64,000 nucleotides of DNA from Hyaloperonospora brassicae (lineage: Eukaryota; Oomycota; Peronosporomycetes; Peronosporales; Peronosporaceae): the NCBI GenBank assembly GCA_947650285.1, contig CANTFL010001451.1:496001-560000 (forward strand), in the 5' to 3' direction. Both the position numbers and the translations under genes were made by a program. Positions 23,101 to 33,790 of this stretch are shown here, one piece after another. Position 1 is the stretch's first letter. Every line of letters starts with the position of its first letter. The notes under the pieces were generated by a model that saw only the letters and a list, made by a program, of their open reading frames with translations, had not been told where the DNA came from and searched no databases.

Positions 23101-24340
23101 TTGTTTCGCCCTGGTACCAACACGAGAGGAGAAAAAATTACCCGAGACTGGGCAACAATTTACCTTGGGTATATGCCAGTGCGTCAAGGCTATTTCGTTA
23201 GCAAAAACGCAGGACCAGCAGAAGCCACTGGTGCTCTAATTCTGGAACAGCCATTACTCAGCCTATGTCTACACGCTGTCTCCGGAGACTGAACAATGCT
23301 CGACAATATCCAATCCACACACACGGTCGACACAGCTCAATCAGCAATCGGATCTGGTGGGCACTCAGTCTCTCGCGCATACCCAGCACTCCACAGCGGA
23401 CTGCCTGACAACAGCATCGATCAGTCACAAAGGATACGGAAGCGACACCAAACAGCTAGCGTTAGTGCCCAGCAGTCGCAATACTTCTGAGTTCCATTTA
23501 CTTGAATATAAAAAGCGCACTCTACCACGACTGCGGAAGAAGAGCAAATTCGACAAATGCTGCGCACACGTGTTGCGGTTCATTTGCATAATGGAGACGC
23601 GGTCATGTTAGACTCTTCGATATAAATTGTTTTATGTGAGCCGGCTAACACTCGAGGGAGTTGGCCGGAACATTTAATGAAAGAAAGTGAGACTTGACCA
23701 GCCTCGGCCGCGGCCGTATTTTAACAAGTGCATACCAGTCCTGACGTTTGGGTCACGGTGGCGCAGCGGGAGCCGAATCTGATTTTATCCATGATTTAAA
23801 GCTTCCCGTATCCGGATAAAGTTCTCAACGCTTTGGCCGACCATATTATAGAAAGCTGGACGGCGGCCTGGCGACGTGTATGTTTACAAGTCTGTTTGCA
23901 TGCCTATCGCTCCGGAAATATCGATCCATCGACGAAAAAGTGGGTGGGGTTTTCTGTGTACCAAATTTACCAGACGGGATCCGTACAATTTACCGGCGCT
24001 TACAGACAGCCGCTACGACTGGTTCCGATTACGTACCATGGCTCACGGGGATGATCCTTCCTGGAAACTGTGTGTTGTGACCAACAAAGCTCGATTTGCT
24101 AAACACATAATTTTAGCGGGCTTATACGAGCACGAGATCAATTTTCTCCTGGGTCAAGAGGATCGCACGGCGAAGGGTACGTTACCTAGCCTGGGAAGGC
24201 ATTCGGCTGCGCTGAAATTGACTGCCACGTATCGAGAGGCGTTTAATGCCTTGATGGCAACCGACAATTGGTGCTCTTACGCGCCCTTCTTTTCTACTGC
24301 ATTTGAGCATGGGAGCAAAGAGGCCGTCCACAATTACTAA
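20150..24340 (+). pseudogene. LINE ORF1-like region, fragmented
   Basis: Several plus-strand open pieces with coding-like composition are separated by stops and shifts: 20310-20770 (ISKFDIDEKVVLFQFFEEAC, then AIYKPFLFNLSFYNAKGIKT), 22248-22517, 22691-22924 and 23876-24340 (DRTAKGTLPSLGRHSAALK). They precede the endonuclease, where LINEs carry the RNA-binding ORF1 protein. I see no RRM or zinc knuckle, so the assignment rests on position. The solo LTR sits inside this region. Confidence 0.5.
20746..21136 (-). repeat. Solo LTR of the Gypsy family, with 5-bp target duplication
   Basis: 391 bp that is the reverse complement of the 7396-7787 LTR with modest divergence, bounded by TGTAACGGGG and CCCGTTACA. 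CTACA occurs directly on both sides (20741-20745 and 21137-21141), the 5-bp duplication expected for this class. No internal element sequence remains, so it is the product of LTR-LTR recombination. It lies within the LINE's ORF1 region. Confidence 0.95.
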
Positions 24341-24469
24341 GGGCATCCCTGTACTATACACGGGGGCGTCGACCTGCACAGGAAGCCACACACCCACAGA
24401 CCCATACGGCAAACATCACTTTTCCGGCAACCACGCACCATGTGGAAGAGTCATCAAAGTTTAATGCAA

Positions 24470-24960
24470 TTTAATAGGTCCTAACGGATAGAAATCCAGA
24501 ATTTTAGAGGTTTTCAGGTCGAGTCTCGAATTTCGTGGCTCACTGCGTGTCGTCGGATTTCAGTACAAGAACGCCCCCTTGCCGGGATAATCCAAGAGAC
24601 TCACGTAAGCAGCCAGGAAGATGTAATTTTGCTAATTCTTTGCATGGTACCGTGCATGGGATCAACATGAGCAGCACAGTGGGCCACCGATTTCGTATTT
24701 AAGTATCGGGTATGAACGGACTGAGGGTTAGCTATTTCATTGACGCCTATGGCGTCTACCTTAACTACCCCTTGGAACAAATCTGGATGGTCAACTTGGG
24801 TCATCGCAGTCGATCTGGGGATACCCGCTTGGTGAACATATATGCGCCGAGCAAACCAGTATTTATTAAGTGTTTCTTCACTAAATTGCAGGCATATCGT
24901 GAAATAAACGACCGACATACTCGCCGGCGACTTTAGTTGTGTTAAAGTCTGCCCCTCGAC
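24470..24960 (+). pseudogene. LINE endonuclease domain, decayed
   Basis: Plus-strand reading across frames gives RISWLTACRRISVQERPLA, IIQETHVSS (family: QETHL/V, carrying the metal-binding Glu), then a middle part, then AGDFSCV (family: GDFN). These are the apurinic-type endonuclease landmarks that start LINE ORF2. Stops and shifts between them show loss of function. The domain normally nicks target DNA to prime reverse transcription. Confidence 0.6.
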
Positions 24961-25429
24961 AGGCTTGTTGCTACACGGAAGGGACGGCCGGAAAACGCAG
25001 CACTCCAGGCTTTAATAGAAACTAATATTTTGGAGAACGCTTGCATTCTCAGTGCGCCAGTGGATGGGGAAGGTGACGATCCTGACCCCATCAATTTTTT
25101 ACGTACTGGGGCCCGATGCGGCGAGTCGCATGGATCGGTTCTATGTTCCGCAATCCTAGTCCTCCCTAATGCAAAATGGGTCGTAATCTGAACCGCGGGT
25201 ATCGTCAGACCATCAGCGTGTGCAGTTGCATTACAAGGATACCGGACTACATTTCCAGTCTCGACGACAGCGTCGTACAGTTACATATTACTTTTGATGT
25301 GCACAGCCCCCTCGAGTTAACAAGGAGCTCCTGGAAGCTTTTATCGATGAACTCCTGGGCTGCAAGAGACATGCGCCACTTGGGATGTTACCGCTAGAGG
25401 ATTTGCGACCAATGAAGGACAGCAGAAAT

Positions 25430-27110
25430 ACAGCGGATCAAGGCTCAGTCAGATCCGAGCGCATCTATTAACTCGTCAGGAGCTTCTTGCGGTCACAAGC
25501 GAGGAGGCGAGGGAAGAACATGTGGTGCGAATGGGTGACAGGTTAAACCGAATGGTAGATCAGATTCGGTGGAATTTTTGGCGAGTTTCTGTGTTTGAAA
25601 AGGATCAAACCATTACACCCATTCGAAACATTGATGATGCTGCCTTTACGCGAGACATGACAACAATAGATCGGTTTGCATCGTAATGGAAGCCTATCTT
25701 GGGTGCTGTCCACAATTCAGCACCACCTCAACTTCTGGTTGCTTAGCTTGACAACTTTGTCACGATTCCGGATCCTAGACACTTATCAGCGACTGATTAT
25801 GGTTTGTTGATGCGCGCGATATGCCTCAATGAAGTGATCGACGCCATTAGTATACTGAACCGCCACAAAGCAGCTAAAGCGGATGGGCTTGATAATAATG
25901 CCTTTATGGATACCCAATCCGTACTCGCGTTGGCGATGATCGCTATCGGCAGCGAGATACTTCAATCCGGTCACCCAACGCAACCATTTTTATAAGGGCT
26001 GATCATTCCGTTGCGCAAACAGATGAATTCTGAGGATGCGATGGATTACAGACCAATCGCAATTCTACAAACCATATACAAGATATTCACAAAAGTCATC
26101 GCTCTGCGGGTACAGCGCGCACTGGGAAAATTAATTTGAGATTCGCAGCAAGGCTTTGTTCATGGACGGTAGATGCAGATAACTGTTCTGATGATGATGG
26201 CTATATTTATCACTGGTGCGGCCAAACCTGAGGTGGCAGACATGCACAGTGAAGCAATACTCTTACTCGACTTTCGCAAGGCATATGATACCGTTGCCAG
26301 AGATATTCAATTCTTAGCGCTCACTCGGACGGATCCTCGCCGGAGTTTGTTACTATGATTCGAGAAAATTAATAACGAGACTACAGCACAATTTCTAGTC
26401 AATAAAGAGCTTTAGAGGACACAGTAATTAAGTGCGCGGGGTCCTCCAAGGATTCCCGCTGGCTCCTTTATTATTTATCATCTCAGCGGAAGTTCTTCCG
26501 CTGGCAATCCATGATGACCCTACTGACCCAGGCATCACCGTTCCACATGGAAGAGGCACTTGACAAAAATTTACAGCGTTCGTTGATGATGCAACAGTAT
26601 TATTACAAGACGCAAGACAATTTCATGTCCCTGCAGATTTTGGAACAGTTTGGCCGTCTGTCGGGACACCAGGTGCAACCATGCAAGAGCAATTTCATTT
26701 TGTAAACTCACTTGTCTACAGTGTGGAGTTCTGTGGTTGTCCAGTGCTTCGTCACGGGAAAATGATGCCGTGTTTAGATAACCTATTTGAGACTGTTGAT
26801 CTCAAGGACGTGAACTGAGCAGCGCCCATAAGAAACGTCCAACGAAGTCTTGCCACAGCAATGCAGCTTGCCAGAAGTGTCGAGCTCCGTGTATTGATTC
26901 TAAATATCATCATGCTACAGTCGGTTTTGCTCACAGCAGCGGTGTTTGATCTCCCGGCATGAGCTGAAAAACAGCTCCGGAATCTTCAGAAGCACTTTTT
27001 GTGGAAATGCTCGACCAGTACCGACGACCTGAGACACAAAGTGAACCCGGCGATCCTTCAAACGCCTGAACAAGCTGGCGGTGTCGATTAGCCTCGATTG
27101 TGATCGTATG
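25430..27110 (+). pseudogene. LINE reverse transcriptase (FVDD box intact)
   Basis: Boxes in order: KAAKADGLDNN (about 25870), EDAMDYRPIAILQTIYKI (26032-26086), ILLLDFRKAYDTV (26252, first catalytic Asp), GVLQGFPLAPLLFIISAEVL (26436-26500) and FVDDATVLLQDA (26579-26614). The catalytic pair of aspartates is kept. In-frame stops (for example at 25993, 26138, 26356) and shifts break the frame. This LINE family is clearly different from the one at 8 kb. Downstream, a pre-C-terminal region runs up to the Copia insertion. Confidence 0.8.
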
Positions 27111-27230
27111 CAAATCTCAGCAGGTAAAACATACTATATTATGACTTACATAACGCAAGGATATCTACTATTCGGTATAGCAGGCTTGGGTCTTTGGATA
27201 TACTTCGGATCCAAGGTCTGGTGTTATATC

Positions 27231-27659
27231 TAAAGGAGTTGGTCAAAGCCGGTAAAATGCAAAGTGAATATATTTAGGTCCTTATTTCACAACCTTTTGT
27301 TGCTACTCTAAGCCTACTGGATTCTTCAACTACACGTTTCTAATCGCTATATCGCGCACTACCAATCGTGTAGTCACGCATGAGTAATCTACTCCATACA
27401 CGTTACTCATCAGATAGTCGCACATTAGTAATCCACACTACTGGTATTACTCATATGGGCCCATGAGTAATCTACTCTATGCATTACTCATGGGATAACC
27501 TCACACGATTAATATACTCTATACATATGTCTCATCAGATAGTCACTCATGAGTAATCCACGCTAGTGGTATTACTCATGGGATAGGCGCACACTTGACT
27601 AACCAGACCGTACATTTAGTGCAGCGATTTCTGGCCGAGGCGCATCTTCAAAAACAACA
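27231..27659 (-). repeat. 3' LTR of the Copia element
   Basis: 429 bp. In element direction it begins TGTTGTTTTTGAAG and ends CCTTTA instead of the usual CA. It contains repeated ATGAGTAAT / ATTACTCAT arms that can pair as hairpins. Confidence 0.9.
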
Positions 27660-27674
27660 CTCCCACTCAACTCG
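27660..27674 (-). other. Copia polypurine tract
   Basis: On the minus strand GAGTTGAGTGGGAG directly precedes the TGTTG of the 3' LTR. It is a purine-rich but imperfect tract and overlaps the end of the RNase H frame. Confidence 0.6.
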
Positions 27675-28029
27675 GCAGACCTTGGTGTGTTGATCCCCAG
27701 CATGCCTCGAAGATATATGAACTGCGCAGCGGGATCGGCTTCATCATGAGTTCTGCTTTCATGTTCTTTGTAGCGCAGTACTGTAGCGACACTTGGCCGT
27801 CTGCAACCTTCTCGCGCACGAAGTGATACCGGATGTCGATATGCTTCGTTCTTTTATGGAACTCGGGGTTCTTGGCCAACGAAATGGAACCTTGGGTATC
27901 TTTATAGATATTGACAGCTTCGTCGTTCTTCATTTCACCAATCTCACACAAAAATCCCTTAAGCCATACTGCCTCTTGTGTGGCTTCTGTCAACGCCATG
28001 TACTCGGCTTTCGTAGACGATAGAGCCAC
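27667..28029 (-). pseudogene. Copia RNase H
   Basis: MALSSTKAEYMALTEA, then EAVWLKGFL and KRTKHIDIRYHFVRE are the family's conserved strings. The frame ends inside the polypurine tract next to the 3' LTR. The usual D-N-Q of the IYxDNQG motif is D-T-Q here. The stretch between 28030 and 28243 contains stops. Confidence 0.85.
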
Positions 28030-28242
28030 TGTACTCTGAATCTTGATTCTCTAGCTAATACACCCATTGTTCATCAGGAACGCGTATCCACTCGTGCTTC
28101 GTCGAGTTTTCACATCACCAGCCCAGTCTGCATCTGAGTAACCTTGAAGTTTGTCATTGCTTGTGGCTTGAAATTCAATTCCATGAGTTTGTGTGACTTG
28201 AACGTACCTAAACACGCGCTTGATTGCTTGCCAATGTGTCGG

Positions 28243-29200
28243 TCAAGGGTTCGCTGCAAACTGGCTGAGCATTCCCACTGTAGCTGCGAGATCCGGGCGA
28301 GTCCCTACCATGAGGTACATCAGGCATCCAACAGCATTGCGATATGGAACATTTGCCATCGTGTCTTCGTGCTTGCATCCTCCTTCGCACATGGACGTTG
28401 TCAGCGTTAGCCCGGGTTCTTGTGGAGTCTCAACTAAATTCCTATGTTCCAGGCCAAATTTCTCGACGATGTCCTTCGCGAATCTGAACTGACGAATCAA
28501 GATTGTGCCGACCGTGAAATCTTGGTCAACCTCCATACCGAGAAAATACTTAGAATTTTCCAAATCCGTCATGTCAAAACGATCACCCAGCGCCTTCTTT
28601 GCTGACTTGAGCAGCTCGTCGTTGTTGCTCGCGAGAACCAAATTGTCGACGTTTAGTGCCACGAAAATCATGTCTTGATCGGCTCGCTTGAATTAGATGC
28701 AGTGATCCGTTTCACATTTCTTAAAGTCCAATTCCAGCATGAACTTGTCGATGGTTTGGTTCCACATCCGTGGTGACTGCTTTAGACCGTACAGAGAGCG
28801 CTTGAGCTGACAAACAAAGTCCGGGTGATTATCATCGACGTGACCGTCCGGCTGCACCATGTAAATATCTTCGTCCAGGAGTCCATTGAGAAACGCCGTC
28901 TTGGCATCCATTTGGTGTACCGACAAGCTACACTTGGCTGCCAGGCTGAATAAAATTCTGATTGACGTGAACTTGGCCACGGGCGCAAAGGTCTCATCGT
29001 AGTCAATACCACGCTTCTGAGAAAAACCTTTGGCCACCAAGCGCGCTTTGAATCACTCGACTTTCCCAGCCTGATTCTCCTTGACTCGAAAGACCCATCG
29101 ATTACCGATTGCTTTACGGCTTTTTGGTAGTGGTACGAGGTCCCAGGTATTGATTTTGCGAAGAGATTCCATTTCTGAGTCTCACGCTTCTTTCCACTTG
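28243..29200 (-). pseudogene. Copia reverse transcriptase, catalytic box changed
   Basis: The frame from 29040 reads [20 protein letters not shown], then [15 protein letters not shown] (first catalytic Asp) and [16 protein letters not shown], all Copia hallmarks, to a stop at 28693. The frame resumes at 28671 with ALNVDNLVLAS, where Copia elements have YVDDLVLAS. The box is now N-V-D-N, so the second metal-binding Asp is lost. 5' of 29040 the frame is broken again by a TGA. Confidence 0.88.
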
Positions 29201-29504
29201 ACTGCGTCACTGGATTCCATCGCCGGTTTGAACGTCGTTGGCAATTCTCCCACTGAATCCATGACGTATGTAGCCTTAATGTCAGAACGTTCTTACGCCA
29301 CCGCAGATGTCTCGACCAAACCTTGATCCCGACTTAGTCGTTTTGCCCTTGGAATATCGACCGCTTCTTCCAGTGATTGTGTGCGTTGATGTCGCTTGCT
29401 TCCATATTTGACGTCATTATACTGCACGTTTTTTTCTTCTTCTTTGTTGGAACACGATGAGTTTCATCCGTTGAACCTTACTTATCTTCTAGAACTACTT
29501 CGGC

Positions 29505-30323
29505 TTAAACGTAGTCGCGTCTTCCGCTGTCGAAGACGTCTTCCATAAACTGTGCGTCGCGGCTGACCAGCACACGACCACTCTCGATCTCTCCTAATCG
29601 ATACGCTTTATTGTGATCTGCATATCCCACGAACCGACAGTGTATTGATCGAGCGTCGAGCTTGGACCGTTTTTCCTTTGAAACATGAACATACGCATGA
29701 CTCCCGAACACCTTCAAATTTTCCAGCAAAGGTTTCTTTCCGGTCCAAGCTTGATGTGGTGACTTTCCATGACATGTAGCACGGGTTAAGCAGCGATTGT
29801 GCAAGAAGTTGGCAGTCATGACTGCTTCTCCCCCATACGATTTCGCTAGTCCAGCATGTTCCATCATGCAGCGGGCATTTTCCACCAATGTCCGATTCAT
29901 CCTTTCGGCAACACCATTCAGTTGAGGAGTGTATGGCGGCGTAAATTTCTGCACAATGCAACGGTCCACACACAGCTTGGACATCGCACCAGAGGTTTAT
30001 TCGCCACCATTGTCACAACGAAGAAGCTTCACGCGCTTGCCAGTCTGGGTTTCCGCCCACGCAACGAATTCTGCAAATTTGGTCGCCACTTCAGACTTGT
30101 TCTTGAGCAGAAATACCATACAATAGTGTGAGTATTCGTCGATAAATGTCACAAAATAACGTTTTCCACTGTAGGTACGGCTTTGCATGGGTCTACACAC
30201 ATCACTGTGAATGACCTCCAGCAACTCATTTGCTTGTACAGGAGACTTCGACATATAGCTCACTCGTGTTTGCTTGCCGAGTGCACACCCGCTGCATGTC
30301 TCCCATTTTTTCACCGAGGCCAA
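29505..30323 (-). pseudogene. Copia integrase
   Basis: The frame from 30323 shows the end of the HHCC finger (CSGCALGKQ), the first catalytic Asp in VIHSDVCRPM, and the second in LRCDNGGE. A stop follows directly (about 29997). The same frame resumes at 29984 with YTPQLNGVAERMNRTLVENA, carrying the catalytic Glu. So the D,D,E residues are all present, but one nonsense codon cuts the core between second Asp and Glu. Confidence 0.88.
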
Positions 30324-30471
30324 GTCAATGCCGGTTCCATAACCTTTCTTGACGATGGCGTCAAGTCCTCCGTGGCCGATGTGACCAAGCCGAATATGCC
30401 AGAGATACGACCCGGTACCCCTTTACAATTATTCGAACTTGACACGTTTGCCTCGTTAGACGCTTCTGGCG

Positions 30472-30894
30472 TCATGCAGAGTTTAAAAGCTCTTTGCCCT
30501 CGCGAGCACCGAGCTTCCAAATGACACCTTTTGTCTCTGCGAAGCATCCGTTGGTTTTGAAGGTGACTGTTCCGACGTCCTTGGTAAATCTACCCACGGA
30601 GAACAGATTACGCGATAACATCGGGATATGCCACACGTCCTTGATCACACCTTTCTTGGTACCGCGTGGCGTCTTCATTGACATCACGATGTCGCCTCTT
30701 CCGATCGCTCGAACGACACCATCGTCTGCCAAGTGCACATCGACCGGATTGAAAACCTTGTAGTTCTTCATGAACTTCTTGGAGCTCGTCATGTGCTGCG
30801 TCGCACCCATGTCGACCAGACACACGTTACTCAACTTGGCGACTTCACCACCAACCGAAAACAGATAGTCGCCAAGATCTTCATCTTGCGCCAC
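30472..30894 (-). pseudogene. Copia protease, active-site Ser replaced
   Basis: Same frame as gag. CLVDMGATQHMT sits where Copia proteases have D-S-G-A-T; the residue after the catalytic Asp is Met here. The later GDIVMSM and LSRNLFSVGR segments (end of protease and pre-integrase region) are well kept. The frame shifts near 30470-30330 before integrase. The Met may reduce activity; the Asp itself is present. Confidence 0.8.
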
Positions 30895-30927
30895 GTTTGC
30901 ACGCTGGAATCGATGTCGTCCCGCGTC

Positions 30928-31664
30928 TTATTGGATCCGCGAGGGGCACTCCGCGATCCAATGTCCTTGTTTCCCACACTTGTGGCACGCACCAGTCTTC
31001 TTACCTGGTCGTCCATTTCGCTTGTTGTTTCTTGACATGAACGCTTGAGTTTGCCCATGCACGGATCCATCGACTCCGCCACATTGCTCCTTGCTCTTCA
31101 GGTCTTCATGCATTAGCCGAGACGTCACTAAATCCCATGCCAGCGAGTCGGATCTTGACTCCAACGCCGTTATCAGGAACTGATAGGACTCGCTGAGACT
31201 GGCCAAAAGAGTGATGACCAAGTCGTTTTCGCTGACCGGAGCACCAACCGCGTCGAGTTGCTCCGCCAGGGTCTTCAGCTTGTTGACGTGCTATAGCAAT
31301 TCATCACCTTCTCCCGTCATTGTCGTAAAGAATCGGCGACGAAGAAAGAACTTATTAGCAAAGCTTTTCTTCTCGTAGTGTCCCTCCAGACGCGACCATG
31401 CATCATACGCATTCTCCGCCGAGCGCACCAGTGGCAACTGCGAGTCCTCTATGCGAGGCAGATGATCGGCAGTGCCTTGCGCGACTTCCTCTTGGGTGTT
31501 GCTTGGTCCAATGTCGACACGCAGTGCTCAAGATTCACCTCCCCACTTACGACGTCCCACAGATCACGCTCCTCCAGCACCATCTATATCTTGAACTTCC
31601 ACGTATGGAAGTTTGTTCCGGCGAACTTGTTGATGCGGGCGGTGTTGATCGGCATGGCGTTCAT
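30928..31664 (-). pseudogene. gag: Copia gag with CCHC zinc knuckle
   Basis: An ATG at 31664 (minus) starts MNAMPINTARINKFAGTN followed by FHTWKFKI, the N-terminal Copia Gag signature, then MVLEERDLWDVV after an in-frame TAG. After further breaks, the frame from 31221 is open and ends in a knuckle CHKCGKQGHWIAEC (C-x2-C-x4-H-x4-C) near 30960. It would package element RNA. At least one nonsense codon and frameshifts between 31221 and 31600 disable it. Confidence 0.85.
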
Positions 31665-31700
31665 AGAAAAAGCTTGTTCGACGTCTTGAGCAGACTCTGC

Positions 31701-31719
31701 AGGGCTTGGGCTCATAACC
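31701..31719 (-). other. Copia primer-binding site matching the initiator tRNA-Met anticodon arm
   Basis: Directly inside the 5' LTR the plus strand reads GGGCTCATAACC (31708-31719), identical to the anticodon stem-loop of yeast-type initiator tRNA-Met. The element RNA carries the complement GGTTATGAGCCC. Drosophila copia starts its internal region with GGTTATGGGCCC and is primed by a 39-nt half of that tRNA, so the same half-tRNA priming is inferred here. Confidence 0.75.
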
Positions 31720-32145
31720 TAAAGGATTTGGTCGAAGCTGGTAAAAAGCAAAGTGAATATATTTAGGTCCTTATTTCACAACCTTTTGTTGCTACTTCAA
31801 GCCTACTGGATTCTTCAACTACACGTTTCTAATCGCTATATCGCGCACTACCAATCGTGTAGTCACGCATGAGTAATCTACTCCATACACGTTACTCATC
31901 AGATAGTCGCACATTAGTAATCCACACTACTGGTATTACTCATATGGGCCCATGAGTAATCTACTCTATGCATTACTCATGGGATAGCCTCACATGAGTA
32001 ATATACTCTATACATATGTCTCATCAGATAGTCACTCATGAGTAATCCACGCTAGTGGTATTACTCATGGGATAGGCGCACACTTGACTAACCAGACCGT
32101 ACATTTAGTGCAGCGATTTCTGGCCGAGGCGCATCTTCAACAACA
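31720..32145 (-). repeat. 5' LTR of the Copia element
   Basis: Matches 27231-27659 with about ten differences. Element-direction start is TGTTGTTGAAG. It holds the same ATGAGTAAT / ATTACTCAT array; as the 5' LTR it would carry the promoter. Confidence 0.9.
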
Positions 32146-32149
32146 ATAT

Positions 32150-33620
32150 AGACACTAGACGAACGAATGCCTCGGCGGTCTCATCCTCGACGGCACACAG
32201 AGAGAAATCTTATGGAGCTGCTACAGCCGTGGCTGGCCCTTAGTCTACCTGATCTCGCAAGCAGGAAGCAACGGTACGCGGAGATGCTTAAGAGTCTGGC
32301 TTCGATAGCCATCAGCTGGACTACATCGGCGTATGGGTCGTAGAGCTTTCAAGGCTGCTGCCTTGCTATTCTCGGTAGATGACGGATGAAGATTAAGCCC
32401 TCTGACCCACGTAGGCCTGGGCTGATAACCCTTGGAATATTGGATCGACGGGGAGACCCTCTGACCGCCATTAGGTATGATCGAATTCGGCCTTTCGCCA
32501 TCGGAGAGCTGGGACTGCAGAGAAATAGAGTCCTCACCTACTCCATAGTCATCCCCTCGGTCGGTCACAGAACTTATCAACAGGCCAAGCTGCGTCGCTG
32601 GGGATTGCGATACTGCTGAGTGCACCACATGTGACATTCGGGGTCAGCCTCTATGTTCATCGACCCCTGCCGTCCTGCGGCACCCACCTGACTTGGTAAG
32701 GGCCTATAACTGGAGACTTTTATCGCCGGGGCGTGTCCACGGGAAAGGTGAGTGTCAGTACCCGGAGAAGCGAATTACTATTCAGCTCGAGCGGGATCAC
32801 GACGGTATCCATTGGTGCATTGCGCCAGACAACCTTGAAGATCAGCGAACGGCGGCCGACTTTCTGACACAACGCCGAAGTAAATCCGCCCAAGGCATCG
32901 TCTTTTACGCGCATCCGCAAGTCCACGGGATTCCGTGAAATGTCCCGGACTCTATCGCGAACAACACGTCCAGCGGGCATTAAAACCTCAACCATTTCGG
33001 TTATTGAAAGGGTTAGGAATTGCACTCACTCTATCTGTGTCTAAACTCGAGGAGGCAGCGCGTAATAGCACGTGAAAAGCGGAGACATTATCACAGACTC
33101 CACTTTCTCTGTGGGCGCACGGCATCGAACTAACAACAGACCAGGTATGGGTCTATTATCGAGTCGCGGTCCGGCAACCAAACATGTATTATAAGGGGAG
33201 GGGGCTTAAACCTCTCTTGTCACAAGCTTCATTGATGTCGTGGGGTGACCAAGACGATGAAACACATCTTCTGGTCCTGCCCCTGCGTGCAGTACTCTTG
33301 GCAAAAGCTGATTTTCCATCGCATGGTAGAACGCTGGGGCCTGGATCAACACACTACTTTCGCTACAATAGTGCAAGTAGGTCGGCGCTGACGCTATCCA
33401 AGATGATCGAAGACCGTTTAAGGCGGGATCATCCGGATGAAAATGCGGAATATGCGAAGGTCTGGAGAAGGATCTGGTGTCTGCTGATCATCATCTGTGT
33501 AACTACGTTGTGACTTCAAAGGAACGGGGTCGTTTATAAACGCGAGGAAGTCACGCTCGCAGGAAGCATAGAGAAGTTTTGGCAAACCGGCATGCGGCAA
33601 CTTCGGGCTGTAGCATAGCG
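32150..33620 (+). pseudogene. C-terminal part of the second LINE, right of the Copia insertion
   Basis: Broken plus-strand frames continue the LINE. Near 33258 the reading KHIFWSCPCVQYSWQKL is the zf-RVT type motif (H..W.C....W) that ends ORF2 in plant- and oomycete-type LINEs. 32386-32619 and 32693-32938 are open pieces before it. Stops (for example at 32617, 32936) show decay. Unattributed sequence continues to about 33790. Confidence 0.65.
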
Positions 33621-33790
33621 GAAATTTTGCAGGGTCGAGACAAGAATTTACGGAGCACTCCTGCTATTATGTCACCAACAAATCGCAAGGCAACCAACAG
33701 TTCCGTCGCCTATGGTGACCAGCCTCGTACAAGCACCGAATTCGAATGAGGTACCGGCGTTTCTTACCAGGCTCAAGATCTATCAGACAT

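Larger units (their letters stand above)
27231..32145 (-). mobile_element. Ty1/Copia LTR retrotransposon inserted in the LINE
   Basis: Near-identical direct repeats of about 427 bp bracket minus-strand gag, protease, integrase, reverse transcriptase and RNase H, in the Copia order (integrase before reverse transcriptase). By eye the LTRs differ at roughly ten positions, a fairly recent insertion. A likely target duplication is ATATC (27226-27230) and ATATA (32146-32150), 4 of 5 matching. Coding parts have stops, frameshifts and changed catalytic residues, so the copy is dead. The LINE it entered can be read on both sides. Confidence 0.93.
19850..33790 (+). mobile_element. Second LINE, interrupted by a solo LTR and a Copia element
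   Basis: Plus-strand fragments of one non-LTR element are in the right order: ORF1-like sequence (20.15-24.35 kb), endonuclease (24.47-24.96), reverse transcriptase (25.8-26.75), and the C-terminal cysteine/histidine motif (33.26-33.31). Two later insertions split it: the Gypsy solo LTR at 20746-21136 and the Copia element at 27231-32145. Reading of the LINE C-terminal part resumes on the far side of the Copia element. Without the insertions the LINE is about 8.6 kb. Its ends are judged from the change to AT-rich sequence, so they are approximate. Confidence 0.75.

Noticed and set aside
31708..31719. tRNA-like sequence GGGCTCATAACC
   Set aside because: Only the anticodon arm is present, directly at the LTR boundary; it is the Copia primer site, not a tRNA gene.
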